Shown: in pieces, positions 6,961 to 15,293 of the stretch
Numbering within the stretch: position 1 is the first letter of the stretch
Layout of the letters: each line of letters begins with the position of its first letter
NCBI GenBank assembly: GCA_964442735.1
Contig: CAYUAP010000105.1
Location: 1-17,104 of the forward strand
Origin: JAUNBG01 sp964442735
Lineage (GTDB): Bacteria; Planctomycetota; Planctomycetia; Pirellulales; Thermoguttaceae
Length of the DNA stretch: 17,104 nt
Reading direction: 5' to 3'
Notes under the pieces: model-generated
What the model was told of the DNA's origin: nothing
Databases searched by the model: none
The model's input: only the letters and a program-made list of their open reading frames with translations
Made by a program: the position numbers and the translations under genes

Positions 6961-8877
6961 ATGACCATAGAGAAAACGAAAGACGACAGGACGGCGGAGG
7001 AAATTATACAATATTTTTCAGCGAATCTTCATTCATCGGCAGATCCGCAACTTCATGCCGCATTACAGGAAAAAAACGCGAAAAAACTCTGGGCGTCCTG
7101 GTGTTACCACTGTAACAAGCGTATGACATTTTTTTATCCAAATGAACTGATTAGACTTTTGATTCCCGAACTTCGACAAAAGTGTTACGAGGACCCACAG
7201 AATCCCTATCAAAAATATGCCGTTCAGTCTTTTATGGTCTATTCGATCGAGAACGCCTTTCAGATTAATAGTCCCCGGGAATGGATCCAAAATGTCTCGG
7301 ATTTATCGAAACTTCTCAATCAATTTGCAAAACTTCCCTATCCGGAAGAACTTCCGTTATGCCATCAATTATTGATGGGAGAATATCAGTTTCTTTTTGG
7401 ACAACTCTATCCGGACCTGATACCGTTTTGTACCATGGTGTCCGATGGTGTAAAACAGTTGAATTATGGACTTCAATCATTTGTAGACGAACAAGGTCTT
7501 CCTCGTCCTTGTTATCTTGATCAGTTACGATCATTACTGGCCTGCTGGACGCGCGCCCAAAATATAGCGTTCAAGAGTCGAGAAGTACTGTTTTCCGATA
7601 ATAATAAAAAACGTTTTGAATGGGTTGTTCTTCAATGCCTTCGATGGATGCGTCCAGACGGAACGACCGTTTTTTCTCCATACAAACCCTCCAGCACGGA
7701 AGTCAAGCCGGTTTTCAATTCCTTTATAAATATACTTAAAGACGCATTTTTATTTGATGCCGATAAAGACGATTCACAAATTGCGGAAATGATTTTTGCC
7801 CAAGATCTGAAAAAAAAGGAGTTTTCTTCTTTCCCGGAGAAAACAAAAGTCGATATCGATGAATTGCCCGAAGGATTCATGGAAGCTTCCTGTTTTGCAT
7901 CCGAACACAGGATTGCCGTTTTACGTAAAAGTTGGAATCTTCAATCACCCGCCCTTTATCTCGCAACCGATTTTGGAAATCAACATCAGCTTGATTTCAG
8001 GAAGATTTCAACTCCATCATTACAAATGTTAAAAGAATTCGAGCATACAACGGAAGTACAAAATTCGGTCAGAATGAATGCTTCTTCCCCTGATATTCAG
8101 ATGGAATTCTTCTGGAAGAAGAAAATGTTCTTCTGTGGCGACTGGAAAACGTCTATTCATATAGATGACCAGAAACTCCAACCGATAGGAAACTGGCACG
8201 TTCTCTGTCAAGATATTGACAGTAACTATGCCTACATGGAATGGGAATTGCCACTAACTAAAAATTATCATCTTGAACGTCTTGTTCTAATGATTTTTAA
8301 GGAGGATTTTTTACTGCTGGCCGATACCCTTCTTCCCAATGATCCTAAAACAATGACGGACGTCGATATACAGTATAAAACAACGCTTCCCTTGTGCAAA
8401 AATCTGATGTTCGGATCGCCCTCGGATGCCATGGAGTTGATAACCGTTCCCGGTAAAGGTAAAAGAGCGATTGTATATCCTGTTATGTCGATTATTCCTC
8501 CCGCACTGCCCGAATGGCGTTCCAACGATCCACAACATATGTCATTGGTACAGCAGAAACAGGAAATACTTCAGAAGTACAATGTTTGCGGAAAAGCGTT
8601 ATTTATGCCACTTCTCTTTAATCTGAACGAGCAACGTGCCAAAACAACATGCACCTGGCGCCAGTTGACCGTGGGGGAAAACATGGAAGCAGTCTCCAGA
8701 AATCGTGCCGTCGGATATCGGATCCAATTGGGAACCGAACAATACATTATTTATCGATCTCTGGAAGAATGTAAATGCCGAACCTTGCTCGGACATCATC
8801 TGAACAGTGAATTTATGTTTGCTTCCTTCGATCCTCAACAAGGTGTCCATTCAATAATTGAAGTGGAACGCAATTAA
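6961..8877 (+). CDS. Uncharacterised protein, possible heparinase-like (toroid plus beta-sandwich) architecture
   Basis: A 638-residue protein I cannot assign to a named family. The ATG at 6961 is chosen because AAAGGTG lies about 9 nt upstream; the frame extends up to an ATG at 6850, but that extra segment looks non-coding. There is no signal peptide or membrane segment. The first half (to about residue 300) looks helical and rich in aromatics and Cys, with repeated helix-pair spacing reminiscent of alpha/alpha toroids. The second half is beta-rich, with stretches such as YLATDFGNQHQLDF and LERLVLMIFKEDFLLLADTLL that recall the beta-sandwich of heparinase II/III-type proteins. That likeness is weak, and I identify no catalytic residues. 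It is the first gene of a probable operon, 26 bp before the Nudix gene. Confidence 0.65.
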   Translation: MTIEKTKDDRTAEEIIQYFSANLHSSADPQLHAALQEKNAKKLWASWCYHCNKRMTFFYPNELIRLLIPELRQKCYEDPQNPYQKYAVQSFMVYSIENAFQINSPREWIQNVSDLSKLLNQFAKLPYPEELPLCHQLLMGEYQFLFGQLYPDLIPFCTMVSDGVKQLNYGLQSFVDEQGLPRPCYLDQLRSLLACWTRAQNIAFKSREVLFSDNNKKRFEWVVLQCLRWMRPDGTTVFSPYKPSSTEVKPVFNSFINILKDAFLFDADKDDSQIAEMIFAQDLKKKEFSSFPEKTKVDIDELPEGFMEASCFASEHRIAVLRKSWNLQSPALYLATDFGNQHQLDFRKISTPSLQMLKEFEHTTEVQNSVRMNASSPDIQMEFFWKKKMFFCGDWKTSIHIDDQKLQPIGNWHVLCQDIDSNYAYMEWELPLTKNYHLERLVLMIFKEDFLLLADTLLPNDPKTMTDVDIQYKTTLPLCKNLMFGSPSDAMELITVPGKGKRAIVYPVMSIIPPALPEWRSNDPQHMSLVQQKQEILQKYNVCGKALFMPLLFNLNEQRAKTTCTWRQLTVGENMEAVSRNRAVGYRIQLGTEQYIIYRSLEECKCRTLLGHHLNSEFMFASFDPQQGVHSIIEVERN

Positions 8878-8903
8878 GCCAAATAAAAATAAAGGAATTT
8901 ATC

Positions 8904-9446
8904 ATGCTCAATCAGGAAAAAGATACCAATGATTTTTCGGAAGATGAAGTTATCTTCCAGACAAAGATATTCGATGTTGTTCAGCGTTATCAAACAGGAT
9001 TAAGCGGCGAGCGTCATAAACGTTATGTCGTCCGTAATAAAGGGGCTGTAGCCATTTTACCGATCATGCCGGACGGACGAATCATATTAATCAAACAATT
9101 TCGTTCTCCGGCCCAGAAATATATTTGGGAGATTCCGGCCGGAACCCGTGAACTCAATGAAGATCCACTTCATACGGCTAATCGGGAATTAATAGAGGAA
9201 ACCGGTTATAAAGCGGGCAATATGACCCTCTTGTACAAATTTTTCTCCTCGCCCGGGATTTTTCAGGAGTATCTCTATCTCTACAAGGCCACCGATCTCG
9301 TTCAAAGAGAGCAACAATTGGAAGATGGAGAAGATCTGACCCTCTATTATAAAACCAAAGAAGAGGTATTAGCCATGCTTAAAGACGGTACGATCGAGGA
9401 CGCGAAAACAATTCTGGCTCTGTTGACATTATTTGCGGAAATATGA
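8904..9446 (+). CDS. Nudix hydrolase, ADP-ribose pyrophosphatase type
   Basis: A 180-residue cytoplasmic enzyme of about the usual length for ADP-ribose pyrophosphatases, which split ADP-ribose into AMP and ribose 5-phosphate. The Nudix box is perfect: G80-x5-E86-x7-R94-E95-L-I-E98-E99-T-G101-Y, supplying the metal-binding glutamates. Preceding IKQFRSPAQKYIWEIPAG and following FFSSPGIFQEYLYLY are typical of the ADP-ribose/ADP-sugar subgroup, where the Pro after the box helps set substrate choice. The ATG at 8904 has AAAGGA about 9 nt upstream. The stop codon overlaps the start of the next gene by 4 nt (ATGA), implying translational coupling with the glycosyltransferase. ADP-sugar hydrolysis beside a glycan-assembly enzyme is plausible, but no direct link is shown. 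Confidence 0.92.
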   Translation: MLNQEKDTNDFSEDEVIFQTKIFDVVQRYQTGLSGERHKRYVVRNKGAVAILPIMPDGRIILIKQFRSPAQKYIWEIPAGTRELNEDPLHTANRELIEETGYKAGNMTLLYKFFSSPGIFQEYLYLYKATDLVQREQQLEDGEDLTLYYKTKEEVLAMLKDGTIEDAKTILALLTLFAEI

Positions 9447-11149
9447 ATAATTGTTTTCGAACGGGCAGTATGAAATGGACTTTTTTTCTTTTTCCGATCC
9501 TGCTGCTCCTGTTAATGTATACCTCCTCCCTGCTTCCATTAACCTGGGATGAAGGTGATTCCATGGAACGAGTGGACGCACTTTTACGTTTTTATCCTGG
9601 GGAAGGTTATGCGGAATCACGGGAGTCCCTGCAATGTTATCCGGCGGGCTGGAATCATGTTACCCGTTGGGAAGGGCATCCTGCCGGATATACAGAATTG
9701 ATTGCCCTGGGAAAGAAAACGATCGATCAAGTGAACGCTTTTTTTCCTCCGGAGATATCGGTCGGTGAATCCATTTCCAGGGACGGTTCCTTCTATCTGT
9801 TTAGCAGACAGGGTGGATTTTCACCTCGTGTTGCCTGGCGTTTTGGACCGGTATCGTTATTTGCCCTGGCCCTCTGTTGTGTCTTCTATCGGATAACGTT
9901 GGTATTTGGCAGAACGGCGGCCTTTTTTGCCATTGGCTCGATTCTTCTAATACCACGTCTATTTGCCCATGTACATATTGCCGCTTGTGATTCACCACTG
10001 ATTTCACTTTGGTTGATCTCTTGGTCCGTATTTCCACGTGAAAAAGCGTCCTGGCCTCTGTATCTTCTATGGGGATGCGTTCTGGGTTCTGTTATGTCCG
10101 TTAAATTTACAGGTTGGATTGTTCCCGTTCCTTTTATACTGTTCCTCGTTATGACCTGGAAATCACAATGGAATATTCCAAGACGATTCCATTTGATTTT
10201 AGCCGCGTTTTGTGTTGCTCTCCTGACCTTTTTTCTCTTGAATCCGCCGTTATGGCCCGATCCCTGGAATGGAATAAAGACGTTTTTGGAACTGAATTTA
10301 TCGCGAAAAGACTATAATATCGCTATTTGTTTTCTCGGGAAAATATATAATCTTCGTTATACTCTTCCCTGGTATAATACCATGTTTTGGACGGAGATAA
10401 CCATGCCACTTCCACTGCTCCTCTTTATTCCGATAACGCTGGTCCGCTATTTCGGAGAAAAGACCTTTTCGCGCGGAGTATCGGAACCGAATCCATTATT
10501 TCCCCGGGAAGTACTTCTGATACTCCTGAACGCTATGACTCTTTTAGTCATTCGTTCATTACCGAATACTCCGGTTCATGACGGTGTTCGACTGTTCATT
10601 GCGGTATTTCCCTTTTTAGGGATTCTGTCCGGACTCGGAGCGGCGGTACTCTGGAATACAAAACGATCCATCGTGCAAAAACACGTTCTTCGTATTACAA
10701 TCGCAATTATTTATGGGGGACTGGTATGGAATATGTATTGTTACGCGCCGCAATGGCTCTCCTTCTATAATGTGGTAATAGGTGGGCCACGTGGAGCACT
10801 CAAGGCCGGTATGGAACCGACCTATTATTGGGATTCCGTTGATCGGGAAGTATTTCATGAATTGAATAAACGAAGTGATTCCCCCTCCGATAAAGTATTA
10901 TTTGGCGCCCATTCGATTTTAACAATTCATCGATATCGTTATTGGCAAGACCTTCATGCCGAGGCGGGTTCTATTTCCCAATACAAGAGTTTCGAGGAAC
11001 TAAAAGATTATCGCTGGTACGTTCTTCAGATACGACAGAGTGGTTTTTCCCCCTTTGATATTGAGGTTATGAAGACCCGCAAACCCGTATTTGTAAAGCG
11101 GGTAGCAGGCTGTCCCGTCCTCTGTATTTATGATTTGAAACAGCGGTAA
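9443..11149 (+). CDS. GT-C membrane glycosyltransferase (PMT/ArnT-like)
   Basis: A 568-residue inner-membrane protein resembling the dolichyl-phosphate-mannose mannosyltransferase/ArnT superfamily, which uses lipid-phosphate sugar donors. An N-terminal helix (11-32) is followed by TWD36-E37-GD in the first periplasmic loop, the acidic site expected for GT-C enzymes, then by WEGHPAGY (about 71-78). About eight to ten further hydrophobic helices follow (for example 133-150, 155-190, 206-250 and 315-330). The C-terminal third is soluble and probably periplasmic, beginning near QWLSFYNVVIGGP. The start overlaps the Nudix stop by 4 nt; an alternative ATG nine codons in (9470) is possible. It would transfer a sugar to a lipid, protein or polysaccharide, but the acceptor cannot be read from sequence. 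It is the last gene of the plus-strand operon, convergent with argC. Confidence 0.8.
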   Translation: MNNCFRTGSMKWTFFLFPILLLLLMYTSSLLPLTWDEGDSMERVDALLRFYPGEGYAESRESLQCYPAGWNHVTRWEGHPAGYTELIALGKKTIDQVNAFFPPEISVGESISRDGSFYLFSRQGGFSPRVAWRFGPVSLFALALCCVFYRITLVFGRTAAFFAIGSILLIPRLFAHVHIAACDSPLISLWLISWSVFPREKASWPLYLLWGCVLGSVMSVKFTGWIVPVPFILFLVMTWKSQWNIPRRFHLILAAFCVALLTFFLLNPPLWPDPWNGIKTFLELNLSRKDYNIAICFLGKIYNLRYTLPWYNTMFWTEITMPLPLLLFIPITLVRYFGEKTFSRGVSEPNPLFPREVLLILLNAMTLLVIRSLPNTPVHDGVRLFIAVFPFLGILSGLGAAVLWNTKRSIVQKHVLRITIAIIYGGLVWNMYCYAPQWLSFYNVVIGGPRGALKAGMEPTYYWDSVDREVFHELNKRSDSPSDKVLFGAHSILTIHRYRYWQDLHAEAGSISQYKSFEELKDYRWYVLQIRQSGFSPFDIEVMKTRKPVFVKRVAGCPVLCIYDLKQR

Positions 11150-11242
11150 ATAACAGGCTGTAGCATTGGAATTGGACTGTTTTGAGGTATTATTTATACG
11201 GTACAGATCTTGAGATGTTAGAGGTTTTGGTCAAGCGAGATG

Positions 11243-11274
11243 AAAAATATGGGGGGAGGATAATATCCCCCTCC
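11243..11274 (-). terminator. Rho-independent terminator after argC
   Basis: On the minus strand, just past the argC stop, GGATA-T-TATCC forms a perfect inner hairpin. Outer GGAGGG/TCCCCC pairing extends it to about 11 bp with one G-U and one mismatch. It is followed by CATATTTTTC, a five-U run. It lies about 16 nt from the stop codon. The other strand has no U-tract after the stem, so it probably serves only the argC side. Confidence 0.75.
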
Positions 11275-11289
11275 ATTCAAGCCCGGATT

Positions 11290-12300
11290 TTATAAAAGAG
11301 CAGTGGTTTCTTTATAGCCGAAGAGAATATTGAAATTTTGAACAGCGGCGCCGGACGCGCCTTTTATCAGATTGTCAATAACGGAAATTAGGAGGAGACG
11401 TCCTCCGACGATACGAGCCGTAATGTGACATCGATTGGTAAAGGCGACATCTTTTGTCTTCGGAAGATCCTGAACAATTTGTACAAACGGTTCATTTTGA
11501 TAAAACGAACGAAGCAGGTCGAGAACATCTTCTTCTTTTAAACCGTTTTTTTTGATTTTGGAATAGGAGACAGTCAAAATACCGCGGTCCATAGGTGTTA
11601 AATGGGGCGTAAAAATGACATCCGGAACAACGCCGGAGGCATCACCGAGAACCTGATTGATTTCCGGCGTATGACGATGGGTACCAACGGCATAGGCGGC
11701 AATTGATTCATTACATTCCGGATAGATATTTTTCATGGAAGGTTTACGTCCAGCCCCGGAGACACCACTTTTGGAATCAATGATAATATCCTGCGATTCA
11801 ACCAAGCCCATCTTTAAGACAGGAGCAAGAGGCAAAATGGCCGAAGTGGGATAACATCCGGGATTGGCAACGAGGTTAGCCCCTTGAATATCCTTCCGGA
11901 ATAATTCCGGAAGGCCGTAGGGAACTTTTCCCAAACGATCGGCGTCGGGATGCGCCACTCCATACCATTTTTGAAAAACTTCAGGAGAATGAAGTCGATA
12001 ATCGGCTCCGAAGTCGATAACACGCGATCCGGCCGCTAAAAGAGCGGGAGCAACCGCAGCCGTAGCGGTATGGGGCAGACAACTAAAGACACATTCAGCG
12101 CGCCGCGCAATTTCTTCCGTCCTCAAATTTTCCAACTTTAACGAGAGTTGCCCGGTTAAAGAGGGATGAACAAGATCGACCGGGGCCGTTTCTTCTCGAC
12201 TTGTCAGCGCTGTTATTTTCGCGTCTGGATGACGTAATAACAGTTTCATTAATTCCAAGGCTGTAAATCCTGTAGCTCCCAAAATTGCAATCGTAGTCAT
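11290..12300 (-). CDS. argC: N-acetyl-gamma-glutamyl-phosphate reductase
   Basis: A 336-residue cytoplasmic enzyme of arginine biosynthesis that reduces N-acetyl-glutamyl phosphate to N-acetyl-glutamate semialdehyde with NADPH. The N-terminal dinucleotide site is ILGATGFTALEL (6-17). The catalytic cysteine is C149 in NPGCYPT, followed by SKSGVSGAGR (176-185) and the conserved His motif GTHRHTPEI (206-214). Length matches the family. The ATG at 12300 starts exactly at the conserved N-terminus; an in-frame TTG at 12324 would overlap the upstream gene and is less likely. Only 1 nt separates it from the btaB stop, so it is almost certainly cotranscribed with btaAB. No other arg genes are visible. 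The operon ends at the terminator 11243-11274. Confidence 0.95.
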   Translation of the reverse strand: MTTIAILGATGFTALELMKLLLRHPDAKITALTSREETAPVDLVHPSLTGQLSLKLENLRTEEIARRAECVFSCLPHTATAAVAPALLAAGSRVIDFGADYRLHSPEVFQKWYGVAHPDADRLGKVPYGLPELFRKDIQGANLVANPGCYPTSAILPLAPVLKMGLVESQDIIIDSKSGVSGAGRKPSMKNIYPECNESIAAYAVGTHRHTPEINQVLGDASGVVPDVIFTPHLTPMDRGILTVSYSKIKKNGLKEEDVLDLLRSFYQNEPFVQIVQDLPKTKDVAFTNRCHITARIVGGRLLLISVIDNLIKGASGAAVQNFNILFGYKETTALL

Positions 12301-12301
12301 T

Positions 12302-13057
12302 TTAGTTTTTCTTCTTTCCGACAAAGATATAATAGGGCATTTTCCACCAGAAGAGAGGGAAATAGGGAACCCGTCCCTTCGCCTCCGTTAAATGAAACTT
12401 CTCAAAATGGTGCAGTAGATACGGAATATGATCCTTCGACGGATAAACATTATCACAAGCAAACCAGACCGGCCAGAAAGAACGGGTTAGCCAACCATGC
12501 CGTTTGAGTCCTTCCATGGGGAATTTACGGGCGAGATAAAAATCGACCACCCCAATATAACCGCCCGGCTTGAGAATTTTCTCCGCCTGCTCCAATGCGG
12601 CAAACCAGTCCGGAATCATAGTCAGGGAATACGAAAACGTAACCACATCGACCAATCCTTCCGGAGGAACCCATTGTGTAGCGTCTGCATGAACCGTCTC
12701 AACATTCGTCCAACCAGCATCTTGAATACGCTTGTCGGCCACCTTGAGAAGGGAGGATGCTAAATCAACGACATAAACTTTCTTTAGGCCCTTGAGTTTA
12801 TCGTCTGACGCGTTATTGTCATAGAAATTAGCGAGATTCGATCCGGTTCCACCGCCAATATCGGCCCACGTCATTCCCTTGGTGTAGGGAATCGAATCCC
12901 ATAATTCAGGACGCCCCTTGAGGAGGCGTTTCCGAAAACTGTCATAGGCGTCAGCCTGTCCACTATAAAAGCTGTCCAGACGCGTGGCATGATCTTTCCC
13001 GCGAATTGGCTGAACGGCCATATGATAGAGTACTTTTAAATCTGCCAGTATGCTCAT
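12302..13057 (-). CDS. btaB: BtaB-like SAM-dependent N-methyltransferase (betaine lipid synthesis)
   Basis: A 251-residue class I S-adenosylmethionine methyltransferase. The SAM site shows motif I WADIGGGTGSN (64-74), acidic VVDLA (96-100), HADATQW (123-129) and FSYSLTMIPDW (141-151); the last resembles the BtaB family signature. BtaB methylates diacylglyceryl-homoserine three times to yield the betaine lipid DGTS. The assignment is strengthened by its position directly after a BtaA homologue: the ATG at 13057 overlaps the btaA stop by 4 nt. A C-terminal aromatic stretch (YFPLFWWKMPYYIFVG) may contact the membrane. By sequence alone it could be another UbiE-like methyltransferase, so the function depends partly on context. 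Confidence 0.85.
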   Translation of the reverse strand: MSILADLKVLYHMAVQPIRGKDHATRLDSFYSGQADAYDSFRKRLLKGRPELWDSIPYTKGMTWADIGGGTGSNLANFYDNNASDDKLKGLKKVYVVDLASSLLKVADKRIQDAGWTNVETVHADATQWVPPEGLVDVVTFSYSLTMIPDWFAALEQAEKILKPGGYIGVVDFYLARKFPMEGLKRHGWLTRSFWPVWFACDNVYPSKDHIPYLLHHFEKFHLTEAKGRVPYFPLFWWKMPYYIFVGKKKN

Positions 13058-14256
13058 TTTCGATTTCCATTCAGTTCCGCAATGTAGAAACTACCGTAGG
13101 TATGAACGCGGTCCTTCTGATGAAGTTCCGCCGCCAGTTCCGGATTCATTTTTAATAATGTTCCCAATTCAACTTCCTTGCCTTGCCATTGAACTGGTAC
13201 CGTTTGAATATAATCCGTGCGAAGTCCACCACTACGCCATATTATAATACAATTTTCCGTCTTCTTCTCCAGGATAGCGTCCCATTCACTAACGAGTGCT
13301 TCATGCAGGCTTTCTGACAACCAGTCCATATGATCTAAAAGGACAAAGCGTGAAATTTTACCATCATATTTACGTAAAAAACCTTCCACAGTATCCGTAT
13401 ACACACTAATATTATCAACGAGCCCATTTTTGAGTTTCTGGAAATTTTCTTTTTCCAAATATTCCGGGCAACAGTTTTTTGTATAGGACCCGGTTGCATA
13501 GACACACCAGAAGTAATTGTCCTGAATGGGTAGTTCGCCAAAAATAGCGTCCATAAAATCCTGCATGAACTTGAGAGTACCCCCGGGATATGTTTTTTCA
13601 ATCTGATTTCGCTGGGCCCGAGGTACTCCGAGCATGGAGAGCGTCGTATCCCGATTCATGAAAAAACGCATGGTACGCGTCCAAAATCGTTTCCGAATCT
13701 GATTGTACCAGATCTCCTTTTGATCTTCCAGTGTATTGCACGCCAGTAATTTATCAACATAGGGGCGTAATTTAATCAGATGGGTTACATAGAAATTAAT
13801 TTTTTTAGCAAAATAACCGGTTGTTCCACAGAAATAATAGGAAGTTGTTCGGCCTGCGAAATATTTTTTTAATTTACGATCCCAAAACATCTGTGCGGAC
13901 GGACTGAGATGTTGACGAAGTTTATTTTTGTAGACGTCTCTAATGTCGGGATAATGACCGGTCCCGAAAATCGCAAAAAAAGTTTCGTAATCCAGTTCCT
14001 TGATTCCCGCTATTTTAAGTTCAAGAACAGCATTTTGACGATAATTCATATCGACCGCATAAACGTGATTCAAGCCCGTTAAGGCGTATGAAAGAGCATT
14101 GCAGCCTGCCGATGTAATAACCAAAAGATTATCCTCCGGTCCCAATTTTAACGCAACCTTGTCCAAACGCGGATCTTCCCAGCATGTATTATAAACGAGA
14201 TGATGCCCATGGATGAAGTTAAAAACCTTCCCACTAATCCATTCCTTAATCGGCAT
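13054..14256 (-). CDS. btaA: BtaA-like SAM:diacylglycerol 3-amino-3-carboxypropyltransferase (DUF3419)
   Basis: A 400-residue member of the DUF3419/BtaA family. BtaA moves the aminocarboxypropyl group of S-adenosylmethionine to diacylglycerol, making diacylglyceryl-homoserine, the first step to DGTS. The family signature VYNTCWEDPRLD (21-32) is intact, as are ITSAGCNALSY (47-57) and AVDMNYRQNA (67-76), which form the SAM site, and DHMDW (308-312). I start it at 14256 because AGGAGG lies 11 nt upstream and the protein then begins just before the signature. The frame stays open to 14499, but that part overlaps the lipoprotein gene and looks non-coding. A good TATAAT at 14315-14320 could give it its own promoter. 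In other bacteria these genes often respond to phosphate limitation; I see no clear Pho box here. Confidence 0.9.
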   Translation of the reverse strand: MPIKEWISGKVFNFIHGHHLVYNTCWEDPRLDKVALKLGPEDNLLVITSAGCNALSYALTGLNHVYAVDMNYRQNAVLELKIAGIKELDYETFFAIFGTGHYPDIRDVYKNKLRQHLSPSAQMFWDRKLKKYFAGRTTSYYFCGTTGYFAKKINFYVTHLIKLRPYVDKLLACNTLEDQKEIWYNQIRKRFWTRTMRFFMNRDTTLSMLGVPRAQRNQIEKTYPGGTLKFMQDFMDAIFGELPIQDNYFWCVYATGSYTKNCCPEYLEKENFQKLKNGLVDNISVYTDTVEGFLRKYDGKISRFVLLDHMDWLSESLHEALVSEWDAILEKKTENCIIIWRSGGLRTDYIQTVPVQWQGKEVELGTLLKMNPELAAELHQKDRVHTYGSFYIAELNGNRK

Positions 14257-14314
14257 GAATATAATAGCCTCCTGAATTAAAAATAATAACAAATATAACC
14301 AAAAAATAAAAACT

Positions 14315-14320
14315 ATTATA
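14315..14320 (-). promoter_or_regulatory. Candidate -10 box for btaA-btaB-argC
   Basis: TATAAT on the minus strand, about 60 nt upstream of the btaA ATG, in the 91-nt gap after the lipoprotein gene. The matching -35 region (about 14337-14343) is poor, so this is either an activator-dependent promoter or chance in AT-rich sequence. Confidence 0.35.
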
Positions 14321-14347
14321 TACGAAAGATTCGAATCCGTACAGGGT

Positions 14348-15175
14348 TTATGGTACAAGTTTTTCTTGTTCTTTTTTTTGTAACTGTTGTGGATTGAGGA
14401 TAACAGGAGGATTATTAAGGCGCCAGGCAATCTCTTGAAGAATATATTGTTCCAGGGGGCAATTTCGCCCCATCGGAATCCAGCCGTCGTTTGGAGCACT
14501 TGGTCCCGTAGGCAATTCCATTTGACTCAAATCGTCTGTAAAAGTAAAATGAGATCCCGAAGTCTGGGAATTCATGGGACGCGGCAGATTTTCCAATTCG
14601 TTATAAACCGCTAAATGAATCATGAAACCATTTTCTTCCGGAACGATGCGTACAATCGCGTATCGTCGAATTGTCTGAAATGTTGCCTCCAATCGCTGGT
14701 TAATATCGACGGAGTTTTTTTTCCAGGGCTGTAAAACGCCCGCCGCTATTACCGGTTTCGTTTCGATTCGTCCTTCCGTTCGCGCGGTGGAAATAACATT
14801 GTCTTTATTTCGTATATTACGCGATTGAATTGGACTTTCATGCTCAATCGGAAAATAATTCTCAAGGACATCAATAACGCCCTCCCAAACCCATTCCGGA
14901 TTATCAACCCGAACAAATAACGGATTTAGATTATATTCTTCCGTTGATGCCACCATTAAAGAAGGAACCTTTTCCGCCGGACCACTCGCACAGCCGGATA
15001 AAAATATTGGAATAATAAAAATTCCCATCCAGAAAACGACCCCAAAGATCTGTTTCAAAGGCAATAATAAAGAAAAGGGAGACGGGAAGACAATGCCGAC
15101 CACCTTGGAATCAGCATAGACTATCCGACCTTTTTTCCTGTCGTGATTCCAAACCAACGATAAAAAAGCCGGCAT
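14348..15175 (-). CDS. Conserved-type lipoprotein of unknown function
   Basis: A 275-residue protein with no function I recognise. A lipobox LSGC (Cys62) follows a hydrophobic stretch, so the mature form is probably lipid-anchored. The ATG at 15175, 12 nt after AAGGAG, gives an unusually long 61-residue leader. An in-frame TTG at 15058 would give a better-sized signal (a Lys, then about 18 hydrophobic residues, then LSGC) but has no ribosome-binding site. The mature domain has VRVDNPEWVWEGVIDVLENYF, then STARTEGRIETKP, FQTIRRYAIVRIVP and LEQYILQEIAWRL. It looks like a compact alpha/beta domain with conserved charge, of a kind I associate with Planctomycetes, from memory only. It lies 91 bp upstream of btaA and may share a transcript with it. 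Confidence 0.75.
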   Translation of the reverse strand: MPAFLSLVWNHDRKKGRIVYADSKVVGIVFPSPFSLLLPLKQIFGVVFWMGIFIIPIFLSGCASGPAEKVPSLMVASTEEYNLNPLFVRVDNPEWVWEGVIDVLENYFPIEHESPIQSRNIRNKDNVISTARTEGRIETKPVIAAGVLQPWKKNSVDINQRLEATFQTIRRYAIVRIVPEENGFMIHLAVYNELENLPRPMNSQTSGSHFTFTDDLSQMELPTGPSAPNDGWIPMGRNCPLEQYILQEIAWRLNNPPVILNPQQLQKKEQEKLVP

Positions 15176-15293
15176 TTTACAATCATTCTCCTTCAATAAA
15201 ATTATACGGTTAACCCCAAATGGTGTTTTCGAAAAACACGGTTTTGTTAAGTATGGTCTATTTTATAAAATGACGCAAGGGCAAAATATTTTA

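Noticed and set aside
14318..14345. tRNA T-arm-like sequence around TTCGAATC
   Set aside because: The flanking bases do not form the 5-bp T stem, and no acceptor or anticodon arm can be drawn around it.
14257..14499. N-terminal extension of BtaA by 81 residues
   Set aside because: The ATG at 14256 has an AGGAGG site and sits just before the family signature. The extension overlaps the end of the lipoprotein gene and covers an AT-rich gap with a -10-like box.
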